Positions 1 through 7,082 of a DNA stretch of 13,424 bases are shown here, in pieces. A program made the translations under genes and the position numbers. The DNA is from Verrucomicrobiota bacterium (lineage in GTDB: Bacteria; Verrucomicrobiota; Verrucomicrobiia; Opitutales; Opitutaceae), in contig JAEZSJ010000298.1 in assembly GCA_023443985.1 (NCBI GenBank), positions 1 to 13,424 of the forward strand, written 5' to 3'. Each line of letters opens with the position of its first letter. Within the stretch, counting starts at the first letter, position 1. A model generated the notes under the pieces. That model was not told the origin of the DNA. It ran no database searches and saw only the letters and a program-made list of their open reading frames with translations.

Positions 1-1518
1 AAGAAGAACCGGGCGGACTCGAACACCAACTTCGCGCAGGGCGGGCTCGCCGCCGTGATGGCGGCGGAGGACAACTTCGACAACCATGTGCGCGACACGC
101 TCGTCGCCGGCGACGGGCTGTGCGACGAGGCGGCGGTGCGCGAGATCGTGCGCGACGGCCCGGAGCGGGTGCGCGAGCTGGTGGGGATCGGGCTCGAGTT
201 CTCACGCGACGCCGGCGGGCAGTTCGACCTCGGCCGCGAGGGTGGCCACTCCCACCGCCGCATCCTGCACGTGAAGGACATGACCGGGAAGGCCATCGAG
301 GAGGCGTTGTTGCGCGCCGTGGCCGAGAATCCGCGTATCGATATTTTTGAGCACCTGTTCGCGGTCGACGTGGTGACCGCCGCGAAGGTGGACCCGGCGA
401 CGTCCGTCTTCGGCGGGGACCGCGTGCTCGGCCTCCATGCGCTCGATGTGCGCGAGCGCCGCGTGCTGGCGATCAACGCGCCCGTCGTGATGCTCGCCAC
501 CGGCGGCGCGGGCCAGGTTTATCTCTACACGACCAACCCGGAGATCGCGACGGGCGACGGCATCGCCATGGCCTACCGGGCCGGCGTGCCGGTGCGGAAC
601 ATGGAGTTCATCCAGTTCCACCCGACGACGCTCTACACCAGCGGCGGGGCGGGCGCGGTGGCCGGCTGGCCACGTTTCCTCATCAGCGAGGCGGTGCGCG
701 GCGAGGGCGCGATCCTGCGCAACTTCGCGGGCGAGGCCTTCATGCCCCGCTACCACCACCAGGCCGACCTCGCGCCGCGCGACATCGTCGCCCGCGCGAT
801 CGATGCCGAGATGAAGACTTCCGGCACGCCGCACGTGTGGTTGGACATCCGCCACAAGGACGAGGCGTGGCTGCGGCAGCGTTTCCCGCAAATCTTCGCC
901 GGCTGCGAGAAGGTCGGCGTGAACATGGCGCGCGACCTGATTCCGGTGGTGCCCGCGGCGCACTACACCTGTGGCGGCGTGGCGACCGACCTCACGGGCG
1001 CGACGAGCCTGCCGGGCCTCTACGCCTGCGGCGAGGTCGGTTGCACCGGGCTGCACGGGGCGAACCGGCTCGCGAGCAACTCGCTGCTCGAGGCGATCGT
1101 CGTCGCCCACCGGGCGGCCGCGGCGGTCCAGCAGTATCTGGCGGCCCCGCGCGAAGCCGCGGTCGCGGTGCCGGAGTGGCAGGATCTCGGCGGGGACAAC
1201 GCCGACGAACGCGTCGTGCTCACCCACAGCTGGGAGGAGCTCCGCCGCGCGATGTGGGACTACGTGGGAATCGTGCGCACCACCAAGCGACTCGAACGCG
1301 CCCGCGCCCGGCTCTCGAACCTCGCGAAGGAGGTCCATGAATACTATTGGCACTTCTCGGTCGACCCGCAGCTGCTCGAGCTGCGCAACCTCATCGTGAT
1401 CGGGGAGCTCATCGTCGCGTGCGCCCTGCAGCGGCGCGAGAGCCGCGGGTTGCACTACACGCTGGATTTCCCGGAGAAGCTCTCCGCCGCGCGCGACACC
1501 GAGGTCCGGCGCGGGTGA
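1..1518 (+). CDS. nadB: L-aspartate oxidase, 5' end outside the window
   Basis: This FAD enzyme oxidises L-aspartate to iminoaspartate, the first step of de novo NAD synthesis in the cytoplasm, and NadA then condenses the product to quinolinate. The frame is open from base 1, giving 505 residues. Compared with the roughly 540-residue E. coli protein, about the first 35 residues with the GxGxxG dinucleotide loop are missing. Visible motifs, counted from base 1, are the flavin-loop segment SNTNFAQGG (codons 7-15), the NadB signature REGGHSHRRI (79-88), which separates it from succinate dehydrogenase and fumarate reductase flavoproteins, then QFHPT, RGEGA, PAAHYTCGG and GLHGANRLASNSLLE. The C-terminal helical domain carries DYVGIVRTTKRLERA and ESRGLHYTLDFPE. 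A few extra Gly/Ala residues follow QFHPTTLY compared with E. coli. nadA and nadC are not adjacent. Identity is very secure. Confidence 0.97.
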   Translation, partial: KKNRADSNTNFAQGGLAAVMAAEDNFDNHVRDTLVAGDGLCDEAAVREIVRDGPERVRELVGIGLEFSRDAGGQFDLGREGGHSHRRILHVKDMTGKAIEEALLRAVAENPRIDIFEHLFAVDVVTAAKVDPATSVFGGDRVLGLHALDVRERRVLAINAPVVMLATGGAGQVYLYTTNPEIATGDGIAMAYRAGVPVRNMEFIQFHPTTLYTSGGAGAVAGWPRFLISEAVRGEGAILRNFAGEAFMPRYHHQADLAPRDIVARAIDAEMKTSGTPHVWLDIRHKDEAWLRQRFPQIFAGCEKVGVNMARDLIPVVPAAHYTCGGVATDLTGATSLPGLYACGEVGCTGLHGANRLASNSLLEAIVVAHRAAAAVQQYLAAPREAAVAVPEWQDLGGDNADERVVLTHSWEELRRAMWDYVGIVRTTKRLERARARLSNLAKEVHEYYWHFSVDPQLLELRNLIVIGELIVACALQRRESRGLHYTLDFPEKLSAARDTEVRRG

Positions 1519-1526
1519 GTGCGGCC

Positions 1527-1548
1527 GGCGTCGCGGATCCGCGGCGTC
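1527..1548 (+). terminator. Hairpin after nadB
   Basis: Nine bases after the nadB stop, 1527-1535 pairs with 1540-1548 over nine base pairs, two of them G-U, around a GATC loop. The core CGCGGATCCGCG (1532-1543) is a perfect palindrome. No T-tract follows, so this is a GC-rich stem that could end or stabilise the nadB transcript rather than a classical intrinsic terminator. Confidence 0.4.
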
Positions 1549-1607
1549 CCGCCGCGCCGCCGATGCATCGACCGTGGACCTATTTCGGGCGAAACGGCGC
1601 CAAGGGG

Positions 1608-1635
1608 TTGTCATCGGTCGCAATGAGTGGATTGT
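1608..1635 (+). promoter_or_regulatory. Weak sigma-70-like promoter candidate for the GH5 gene
   Basis: TTGTCA at 1608-1613 matches five of six bases of the -35 consensus. With a 16-base spacer, GATTGT at 1630-1635 is a poor -10 match. The stretch 1570-1660 is noticeably less GC-rich than its surroundings. Transcription would start near 1642 and give a leader of about 20 bases before the ATG at 1664, in keeping with the short leaders suggested elsewhere in the window. The start-proximal sequence CTTAACC has no Shine-Dalgarno. Confidence 0.3.
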
Positions 1636-1663
1636 GGATGCGCTTCCAACCTCCCCCTTAACC

Positions 1664-2821
1664 ATGTCGATGCTTCGTTCCCTCATGTGCTCCGCCCTCG
1701 TTCTCGGCGCCGCCGCGCTCGGCGTTGCCAGCCCGGCCGCCAACACCGCGCCCACGAACCCCTCCGGTTTCCTGATCCATCGTGGCACCAACCTCAGCCA
1801 CTGGCTCTCGCAGGACTTCGGCTGGGCGCCGCGTGAGGAGTGGATCACGGAGAACGACATCCGCTACATCGCCTCGCTCGGCTTCGACCATGTGCGCCTG
1901 CCGGTCGACGAGATCGTGCTCTGGAAGGAGGACGGCACCCCGGACGAGGCGGCGTTTGCGCTGCTCGACCGTGCGCTCGGCTGGAGCAAGGCCGCGAAGC
2001 TGCGCGTGATCGTCGACCTGCACTCGGTGCGGGCGCACCACTTCAACGCCTCCAACGAGGGTGGCACCAACACGCTCTGGATCGATCCGAAGGCGCAGGA
2101 GCATTTCCTCGACCTCTGGCGTCAGCTCTCGGCGCGGTTGCGTCACCACCCGGTGGACTTCCTCGCCTACGAGATCATGAACGAGCCCACGGCCCCGGAT
2201 CCCGAGGACTGGAACAAGCTCGTGGCGCGCAGCCTGGCGCAGATCCGCGCCACCGAGCCGAGCCGCGTCATCGTGCTCGGCGCGAACATGTGGCAGATCC
2301 CGCAGATGCTGCCGAAGCTCAAGGTGCCGGCCGGCGACAAGAACATCATCCTGAGCATGCACACCTATGCGCCGCTGCTGCTCACCCACCACAAGGCCGA
2401 CTGGGTCGATCCGGTGATCCGCGACTACCCGGGCCCGGTGGCCTATCCCGGCCCGATCGTCGACGCCACGACCTACGCGAAGCTCGTCGCCGCCTATCCG
2501 AAGGAGAAATACGACTTCCTCGCCAGCTCGACCGACAACTGGAGCCCCGAACGCCTGCGGGCCGAGTACGAGCCGGCGATCGCGCGCGCCAAGGCGCTCG
2601 GGCTGCAGCTCTACTGCGGCGAGTTCGGCTGCCTGCCCACCGTGCCGCGCGCGGCGCGGCTCGCGTACTACCGCGACATCGTGGGCGTGTTCGAGGCCGC
2701 CGGCATGGCGTGGGCGAATTGGGAATACAAGGGCGACTTCGGGATCGCCGAGTGGCACGGGCTGAAGTCGCTCGACGGCGCGCCCGACGTGCAGCTGCTC
2801 GACGCGCTCTTCCAGCGCTGA
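1664..2821 (+). CDS. Secreted glycoside hydrolase family 5 protein, cellulase-like
   Basis: This 385-residue protein is predicted to hydrolyse beta-1,4-glucan or a related beta-glycan outside the cytoplasm. Residues 1-25 look like a signal peptide: MSMLRSLMCS, then a hydrophobic Ala/Leu/Val core ending near VASPA. The rest is one GH5 (clan GH-A) TIM barrel starting at HRGTNLSHWLSQ (39-50). Expected catalytic-site residues are present: Arg78 (HVRLP), His120 (VDLHS), Asn173-Glu174 in IMNEP as acid/base, His233/Tyr235 (MHTYAP), Glu320 in CGEFG as nucleophile, and Trp353 (ANWEYKG). There is no carbohydrate-binding module, dockerin or sorting signal, so it is a stand-alone catalytic domain. The upstream in-frame GTG at 1574 would put about 30 hydrophilic residues before the signal peptide, so ATG 1664 is preferred; ATG 1670 is also possible. 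Substrate (cellulose, mixed glucan or mannan) cannot be settled from motifs. Confidence 0.9.
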   Translation: MSMLRSLMCSALVLGAAALGVASPAANTAPTNPSGFLIHRGTNLSHWLSQDFGWAPREEWITENDIRYIASLGFDHVRLPVDEIVLWKEDGTPDEAAFALLDRALGWSKAAKLRVIVDLHSVRAHHFNASNEGGTNTLWIDPKAQEHFLDLWRQLSARLRHHPVDFLAYEIMNEPTAPDPEDWNKLVARSLAQIRATEPSRVIVLGANMWQIPQMLPKLKVPAGDKNIILSMHTYAPLLLTHHKADWVDPVIRDYPGPVAYPGPIVDATTYAKLVAAYPKEKYDFLASSTDNWSPERLRAEYEPAIARAKALGLQLYCGEFGCLPTVPRAARLAYYRDIVGVFEAAGMAWANWEYKGDFGIAEWHGLKSLDGAPDVQLLDALFQR

Positions 2822-2840
2822 ACGTCCGGGCGGAGAGGTG

Positions 2841-2866
2841 CCCGTGCGCCGCGTCCGGCGCGCGGG
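2841..2866 (+). terminator. Strong GC-rich hairpin after the GH5 gene
   Basis: Bases 2841-2851 pair with 2856-2866 over 11 positions, ten Watson-Crick and one G-U, around a CGTC tetraloop. It begins 19 bases after the GH5 stop codon. No T-run follows. Position and strength suggest it forms the transcript 3' end of the GH5 gene, by termination or by protection from exonucleases. Confidence 0.5.
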
Positions 2867-2930
2867 CGGGCCTCCGGAGCACCGAGCAGCCGGTGTGTGC
2901 CCGGGGCGCGGCCGGCGACGGGGCAGGAGG

Positions 2931-2966
2931 CGCACCGCGGTAACGGTGTATCCGTGATTTGGTGCG
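2931..2966. repeat. Nested inverted repeat in the gap between the GH5 and DUF883 genes
   Basis: CGCACC (2931-2936) is the reverse complement of GGTGCG (2961-2966). Inside it, ACGG (2943-2946) pairs with CCGT (2952-2955) around a TGTAT loop. The result is a two-tier hairpin with an internal loop of 6 and 5 bases. The interior is markedly more AT-rich than the surrounding gap (2822-3098), which otherwise holds no gene. The function is unknown. Confidence 0.35.
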
Positions 2967-3050
2967 GCGGCGGTCCGGGCCGGGAGGCTCGGGTGCGGGC
3001 CGGGCGGGGCGGGCCGACAAATCCCCATGGCGACAGCCGAGGCGCCGCCG

Positions 3051-3080
3051 TTGGACCGGCCGGCGGGCGGGGGCTATGCT
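3051..3080 (+). promoter_or_regulatory. Promoter candidate for the DUF883-ndh unit
   Basis: TTGGAC (3051-3056) and TATGCT (3075-3080) are separated by 18 bases. TATGCT matches four of six bases of the -10 consensus. Transcription would begin near 3087, leaving a leader of only about 12 bases before ATG 3099. This favours 3099 over the upstream in-frame ATG at 3027 as the translation start. The -35 hexamer sits in the spacer of a dyad, CCGCCG (3045-3050) and CGGCGG (3061-3066), which may be an operator or chance. Confidence 0.4.
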
Positions 3081-3098
3081 CACGCCACCATTTCCGCC

Positions 3099-3413
3099 AT
3101 GAAATCCTCCCTCACCAAAGCCACCGTCGAGGTCTCGGCGGACCTCGTCGACAACCTGCGGAGCCTGCTCGCCGACACCGAGAAGGCGTTCGGTTCCGCC
3201 GTAGCCTCGGAGACCAAGGGCCTCTGGTCCGCGGTCGAGCACCGCTTCGGCCGGGTGCGCGAGCAGCTCGACCACGCGTACCGGCAGAGCCGCGAGCAGG
3301 TCGAACGCGCCGCCCGCCAGACCGATCGCGCCATCCGCAGCCATCCCTACGAGGCGCTGGGCGTGGCGCTCGGGCTGGGTGTGTTGTGCGGCGTGCTCTT
3401 CCGGCGCCGCTGA
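3099..3413 (+). CDS. DUF883 (ElaB/YqjD-like) membrane-anchored small protein
   Basis: This 104-residue protein has the layout of the DUF883 family, whose E. coli members ElaB, YqjD and YgaM are inner-membrane, ribosome-associating proteins of stationary phase and stress. Residues 1-80 are hydrophilic and helical, with long heptad-like stretches such as EHRFGRVREQLDHAYRQSRE. The family-typical junction IRSHPYEALG (79-88) leads into a Gly/Leu-rich C-terminal membrane segment (about 84-100), closed by FRRR. ATG 3099 follows a promoter-like TATGCT by 18 bases and has no Shine-Dalgarno. The next gene, ndh, starts 15 bases downstream, so the two are probably cotranscribed. The family assignment rests on architecture and the C-terminal motif. 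A role linked to ribosomes or membrane stress is knowledge of the family, not visible here. Confidence 0.82.
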   Translation: MKSSLTKATVEVSADLVDNLRSLLADTEKAFGSAVASETKGLWSAVEHRFGRVREQLDHAYRQSREQVERAARQTDRAIRSHPYEALGVALGLGVLCGVLFRRR

Positions 3414-3428
3414 GCGGCGCCCCGGCCC

Positions 3429-4718
3429 ATGGCCGACCGGCCACATGTCGTCGTGCTCGGGGCCGGCTTCTGCGGTCTCGAGTTCTGCCGCCGGGTCGAC
3501 TCGTCGCGCGTGCGCGTGACGGTGGTGGACCGGCAGAACCACCATCTGTTTCAGCCGCTGCTCTACCAGGTTGCGACCGCCGGCTTGTCGGCGATCGACA
3601 TCGCCCGTCCGATCCGCGGGATTCTGCGCCGCAAGCCGAACCTCCAGGTGCGCATGGCGCGGGTGGAGGGCGTGGATTTTGCGCGGCGCTGCGTCCGGCT
3701 CGAGGGGCAACCCGGCCTGGAGTTCGACTACCTGTTGCTCGCGCTCGGGGGCCGCTCGAGCTACTTCGGCCACGACGAGTGGGAGGCGTTCGCCCCGGGG
3801 CTCAAGACCCTCGACGATGCCGTGCGGATCCGGCGCCAGCTGCTGCTCGCATTCGAGCAGGCGGAGACGGAGCCGGATCCGGCGCGTCAGCGGGAACTGA
3901 TGACAATCGTCGTGATCGGGGGCGGTCCCACCGGGGTCGAGCTCGCGGGTGCCGCCGCGGAGCTCACGCGCGGGGGGCTGCGCGACGATTTCGACCGGAT
4001 CGACACCCGCCGTGCGCGGATCCTCCTGGTCGAGGGCGGGGCGACGATTCTCTCGCATCTCCCCCCGCCGTTGGCGGCAAACGCCCGGCGGCAGCTCGAG
4101 CGGCTCGGCGTCGAGGTGCGGACCGGACGGCGTGTGCAGCATATCGGTCCCGGGGTGGTGGAGCTCGGCGGCGAGACGATCCGGGCCGCCACGATCCTCT
4201 GGGCTGCCGGCGTCGCGCCCGTGCCGGAAGTCCGCGAGCTGGGCGTCCCGCTCGATCGCGCGGGGCGCATCCAGGTCGAGCCCGACCTGAGCGTGCCCGG
4301 GCGGCCGGCGGTGTTCGTCGGCGGCGACATCGCGGCGGTGCCGGACGGGCGCGGTGGCACGGTGCCGGGCGTCGCCCCGGCGGCGTTGCAGATGGGGCGC
4401 TTCATCGCCGGCGTGATCAACGCCGAGGCGCGGCGGGGCGAGCTCGGCGAGCCGCGGGGGCGTCCGCATTTCAAATACCGGGACAAGGGCACGCTCGCCA
4501 CGATCGGGCGTTCGGCGGCGGTGGCGCAGATCGGGCGGCTGCGTTTCAGCGGTCTGCCCGCGTGGATCACCTGGCTGATGGTGCATCTCGTGTTCCTGGT
4601 GGGGTTCCGCAACCGCCTCTCGGTCTTCGCCACTTGGGTTGCGTCGTACTTCACCTACCGGCGGCGCGCGCGCATCATCCTCGGCTCGGATGCGTTGGAG
4701 GCACCGCCGCGGCGTTGA
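3429..4718 (+). CDS. ndh: Type II NADH:quinone oxidoreductase (NDH-2)
   Basis: This 429-residue monotopic membrane flavoprotein passes electrons from NADH to the quinone pool without proton pumping. The first Rossmann motif binding FAD is VVVLGAGFCGLE (7-18), followed by NHHLFQPLLYQVATAGL, typical of NDH-2. The second Rossmann motif, for NADH, is VIGGGPTGVELAGA (162-175). The second FAD motif is VFVGGDIA (295-302). The quinone-site region reads VAPAALQMG (315-323), with Pro where the AQxAxQ motif has its first Gln, a variant I recall as common in the bacterial and cyanobacterial branch. KYRDKGTLATIG (349-360) is also family-typical. The C-terminus (about 378-412) is hydrophobic and amphipathic with WLMVHLVFLVGF, the membrane-docking region. 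Length fits the family. It starts 15 bases after the DUF883 gene without a Shine-Dalgarno, and a strong hairpin follows 11 bases past the stop. Confidence 0.93.
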   Translation: MADRPHVVVLGAGFCGLEFCRRVDSSRVRVTVVDRQNHHLFQPLLYQVATAGLSAIDIARPIRGILRRKPNLQVRMARVEGVDFARRCVRLEGQPGLEFDYLLLALGGRSSYFGHDEWEAFAPGLKTLDDAVRIRRQLLLAFEQAETEPDPARQRELMTIVVIGGGPTGVELAGAAAELTRGGLRDDFDRIDTRRARILLVEGGATILSHLPPPLAANARRQLERLGVEVRTGRRVQHIGPGVVELGGETIRAATILWAAGVAPVPEVRELGVPLDRAGRIQVEPDLSVPGRPAVFVGGDIAAVPDGRGGTVPGVAPAALQMGRFIAGVINAEARRGELGEPRGRPHFKYRDKGTLATIGRSAAVAQIGRLRFSGLPAWITWLMVHLVFLVGFRNRLSVFATWVASYFTYRRRARIILGSDALEAPPRR

Positions 4719-4729
4719 GCGCGCGGTAT

Positions 4730-4756
4730 CCTGCCGCCGCGAAACGCGCCGGCGGG
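4730..4756 (+). terminator. Strong hairpin after ndh
   Basis: Bases 4730-4741 pair with 4745-4756: 12 positions with one C-C mismatch and one T-G wobble, around an AAA loop. It starts 11 bases after the ndh stop. Only a weak TT follows at 4759-4760. A likely 3' end for the DUF883-ndh transcript. The TATCCT at 4727-4732 overlaps the 5' arm and could be a -10 for the next gene, but it has no recognisable -35. The rest of the gap to 4905 holds only a small ACGGA/TCCGT hairpin (4815-4830). Confidence 0.5.
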
Positions 4757-4905
4757 CGTTGCAGAATGCACCCCCTGCGCGGCCGGGACGCGCGCGAGCC
4801 GCTCGGGGGCCGCGACGGACCCTTCTCCGTGGGGCTTGGCACCGAGTCTGCAGGCGGGGCGGGCGCACCACCGCACCCCCATCGTCCCGCAGCCGCCCAA
4901 CAACC

Positions 4906-5109
4906 ATGAACAAAGCGATCTTCCTCATCCTCCTCGTCGTCGGCGCGATCCTGCTGATCTACGGTCTGAGCGCGTCCGACTCCGTCGCCTCGAACATCAG
5001 CGAGTCGGTGCGTGGCACGCCGACCGACCGCACGATCACGCTGATCGTGCTTGGCAGCGTCGGCCTCCTGGCGGGCAGCATCGGGCTGCTCGTGCGGCGC
5101 CGTCGTTGA
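4906..5109 (+). CDS. DUF3185 family small membrane protein
   Basis: This 67-residue protein consists of an N-terminal membrane helix (MNKAIFLILLVVGAILLIYG, 1-20), a short polar loop with LSASDSVASNISESVRGTPT (21-40), a second helix (about 43-63) and a basic tail, VRRRR. The pattern MNKAI...VVG...YG..ASDS...S....GTPTDR is what I recognise as DUF3185, a family of unknown function common in Verrucomicrobiota and Proteobacteria. The basic C-terminus suggests both ends face the cytoplasm. ATG 4906 is preceded by CAACAACC with no Shine-Dalgarno. It appears to be its own unit, lying between the ndh hairpin and the kinase gene, with a weak CCGCG/CGCGG stem at 5110-5125 straight after the stop. No biochemical role can be assigned. 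Confidence 0.78.
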   Translation: MNKAIFLILLVVGAILLIYGLSASDSVASNISESVRGTPTDRTITLIVLGSVGLLAGSIGLLVRRRR

Positions 5110-5131
5110 CCGCGCCCGCCCGCGGCCGCCC

Positions 5132-5138
5132 GGAGGTG
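5132..5138 (+). promoter_or_regulatory. Shine-Dalgarno-like GGAGGTG before the kinase start
   Basis: GGAGGTG ends nine bases before ATG 5148, good spacing for a ribosome binding site, and it is the main argument for that start. Most other genes here lack any Shine-Dalgarno, so it could be a coincidence in GC-rich sequence. Confidence 0.4.
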
Positions 5139-5147
5139 CGCCGACTG

Positions 5148-7082
5148 ATGCAAGCCGTGCACTCTGCAGCCGCGGTTCCACCCGCACCGGTCGGCGCAGC
5201 CCCGCGCGCGGAGTGGGGGCGGATGCCTACGGGAATCCCCGGCCCGCGGGTGGTCGAAATCGCCGATGGCGCCCCCGGCGGCCGTTCCGTAGGCTGGTCC
5301 CCCTTGAAGGCGACCATTGGAGAGAGCCCTGCCGCGCCTGTGGCCGGCACGGCGAGAGCCCCCGTCCGCATTCTCGTGGTCGAGGACCACGAGGAGGACT
5401 TCCATTTCCTTGCGATGTTGCTCGAGCGCACGCAGCTCGAGGAGAGCTACGAGCTCGACTGGGCGTCGACGTTCGACGACGGCATCGCCCGGCTCGAGAG
5501 CGGGCGGTACGACGCCGGCCTCTTCGACTACTCCTTGGGCGGCAGCACCGGCCTCGATCTGCTCCGCGCCGCGCGCGCCCGTGGCGCCGAGATGCCCGTG
5601 CTCCTGCTGACCGGGGTGGACAATCCGCAGATCGACGGTGAGGCCCTGCGCTCCGGCGCCTCCGACTACCTCTGCAAGGCGGATCTCACCGCGGTGGAGC
5701 TCGAGCGCGCGATCCGTTATGCGCGGCAGCAGGCGGGTGTGCTCGCCCAGTTGCGTCGCGCCAACGACCTCCTCGGCACCGTCCTGAACGGCCTGCCCGT
5801 GGTCGTCTACCGCATCGACGCCGACGGCATCCTGCTCGAGTCGCGCGGGCAGGGCCTGCGGCTGCTCGGTGTGGCCGACGATGAACTCGTCGGCTGCAAC
5901 GTCTTCACCACCTGGCCCAATGTCGCCGACGACGTGCGGCGGGCCCTCCAGGGCGGGGAGGTCGAGTTCGTCGCCGAGGTCCGCCACGGTGACGAACGGC
6001 GCTACTTCGACAACTATGTCCAGTTCGACAGGACGCGCGGCCACGGCGCCGTGGGCTTCTCGATCGATGCGACCGCCCGCGTGCTCGCCGAGCAGCAGCG
6101 GCGGATCGACGCCCAGATGCTGCACAACATCCTCCGCAACCTTCCGGCGATCGCGGGCCGGCTCGACGCGGAGGGGCGGGTGGTCGAGGCGCTGGGCAGC
6201 GGGCTGCGGCGCCTGGGTCTGGCCGCCGGCCGCCTGTACGGACGGCTGCTCGCCGAGATCGTGCCGAACTGCGGCGAGGCCATCGGCCGCGCGCTCGCCG
6301 GCGGCAGCACGGCCTTCACGGTCGTGGGCCGCAACCACGACGAGGACTGGTACCTCGACATCTCCATCGCCTTCGACGCGGAGAACGGCGAGGGCGCGGT
6401 GTTCTTCGGTCGCGACGTCACCGAGCGACGCCGGCTCGAGCGGCTGGTGCTCAACCTCGCCGACGCCGAGCGCCAGCGCATCGGCGCCGACCTTCACGAC
6501 GGGCTCGGGCAGCACCTGACCGGTCTCGCCTGCATCGCGACGGCGCTGCGCGACCGTCTGGCCGGCGCCGTGCCGGCGGAGGCCGAGTCCGCCGGCCTCA
6601 TCGCCCAGCTCGCCAACGACGCGACCGTCCAGTCCCGCGCCCTCGCGCGCGGGCTGAGCGCGGTGCAACTCGAGGTCCACGGCCTGGCCGCGGCACTCGA
6701 GGACCTCGCGCTGCAGTCGCAACGGCTGCACGGCGTCGAGTGCCGGTTCAGCCTGCGGGGCCCCGCTCCCGAGCTGGAGCACCTGACCGCGATCCACGTG
6801 TATCGCATCGCCCAGGAGGCGATCCACAACGCCGTCCGCCACGGCGGCGCCCGTCGTATCCGTGTGGCGCTGATCGGTCGGCCGGGGCGCAGCCGGCTCC
6901 TCGTGCTCGACGACGGCGCCGGCTTCGAGGCGCAACCATCCGCCCGGCCCACGGGCAGCGGCCTGCGGCTCATGAACTATCGCGCCACGCTGCTCGGCGG
7001 CGGCGTCACCGTACATTCTCGCCCGGGACAGGGAACCCGGGTCGCCTGCAACTGGACTCAGCCAACGACCAATGAAAACTGA
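5148..7082 (+). CDS. Sensor histidine kinase with N-terminal receiver and two PAS domains
   Basis: This 644-residue protein has no membrane segment and is probably a cytoplasmic NarL/DegS-type kinase. Order, numbered from ATG 5148: a low-complexity Pro/Ala/Gly-rich leader (1-72); a receiver domain (74-190) with acidic pair Glu79-Asp80, phospho-acceptor Asp127 in LFDYSLGG, Thr155 and Lys177; PAS domain 1 (about 205-313); PAS domain 2 (about 322-425, ending FFGRDVTERR); a HisKA_3 dimerisation domain with phospho-acceptor His450 in GADLHDGLGQHLTGL; and a HATPase with N-box EAIHNAVRHGG (557-567), DDGAGF (588-593) and GSGLRLMNYRA. The receiver at the front suggests input from another kinase. Its end overlaps the response regulator by 11 bases, so they are surely partners. 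The start is uncertain: ATG 5148 has a good Shine-Dalgarno, but TTG 5304 lies nine bases after a -10-like TAGGCT, has a CCCCC context, and would remove the low-complexity leader (592 residues). ATG 5223 is another option. Confidence 0.9.
   Translation: MQAVHSAAAVPPAPVGAAPRAEWGRMPTGIPGPRVVEIADGAPGGRSVGWSPLKATIGESPAAPVAGTARAPVRILVVEDHEEDFHFLAMLLERTQLEESYELDWASTFDDGIARLESGRYDAGLFDYSLGGSTGLDLLRAARARGAEMPVLLLTGVDNPQIDGEALRSGASDYLCKADLTAVELERAIRYARQQAGVLAQLRRANDLLGTVLNGLPVVVYRIDADGILLESRGQGLRLLGVADDELVGCNVFTTWPNVADDVRRALQGGEVEFVAEVRHGDERRYFDNYVQFDRTRGHGAVGFSIDATARVLAEQQRRIDAQMLHNILRNLPAIAGRLDAEGRVVEALGSGLRRLGLAAGRLYGRLLAEIVPNCGEAIGRALAGGSTAFTVVGRNHDEDWYLDISIAFDAENGEGAVFFGRDVTERRRLERLVLNLADAERQRIGADLHDGLGQHLTGLACIATALRDRLAGAVPAEAESAGLIAQLANDATVQSRALARGLSAVQLEVHGLAAALEDLALQSQRLHGVECRFSLRGPAPELEHLTAIHVYRIAQEAIHNAVRHGGARRIRVALIGRPGRSRLLVLDDGAGFEAQPSARPTGSGLRLMNYRATLLGGGVTVHSRPGQGTRVACNWTQPTTNEN

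Noticed and set aside
1574..1663. GTG start extending the GH5 protein by 30 residues
   Set aside because: It would bury the signal peptide behind a charged segment; ATG 1664 places the signal peptide at the N-terminus.
202..1860. Antisense open frame of 552 codons opposite nadB
   Set aside because: Covers conserved nadB, crosses the intergenic gap and has no family features.
3027..3098. ATG 3027 as start of the DUF883 protein
   Set aside because: The added residues are Pro/Gly-rich and the promoter-like TATGCT lies downstream of it.
2382..4928. Antisense open frame of 848 codons across GH5 3' end, DUF883 and ndh
   Set aside because: Product is rich in Arg, Pro, Ala, Gly and His with no recognisable domain. 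Long antisense frames are expected opposite GC-rich genes, and the sense genes are all clear family members.
4836..5147. Upstream extension of the kinase gene through the DUF3185 gene
   Set aside because: It would read DUF3185 coding sequence in another frame; the composition is unlike a protein domain.
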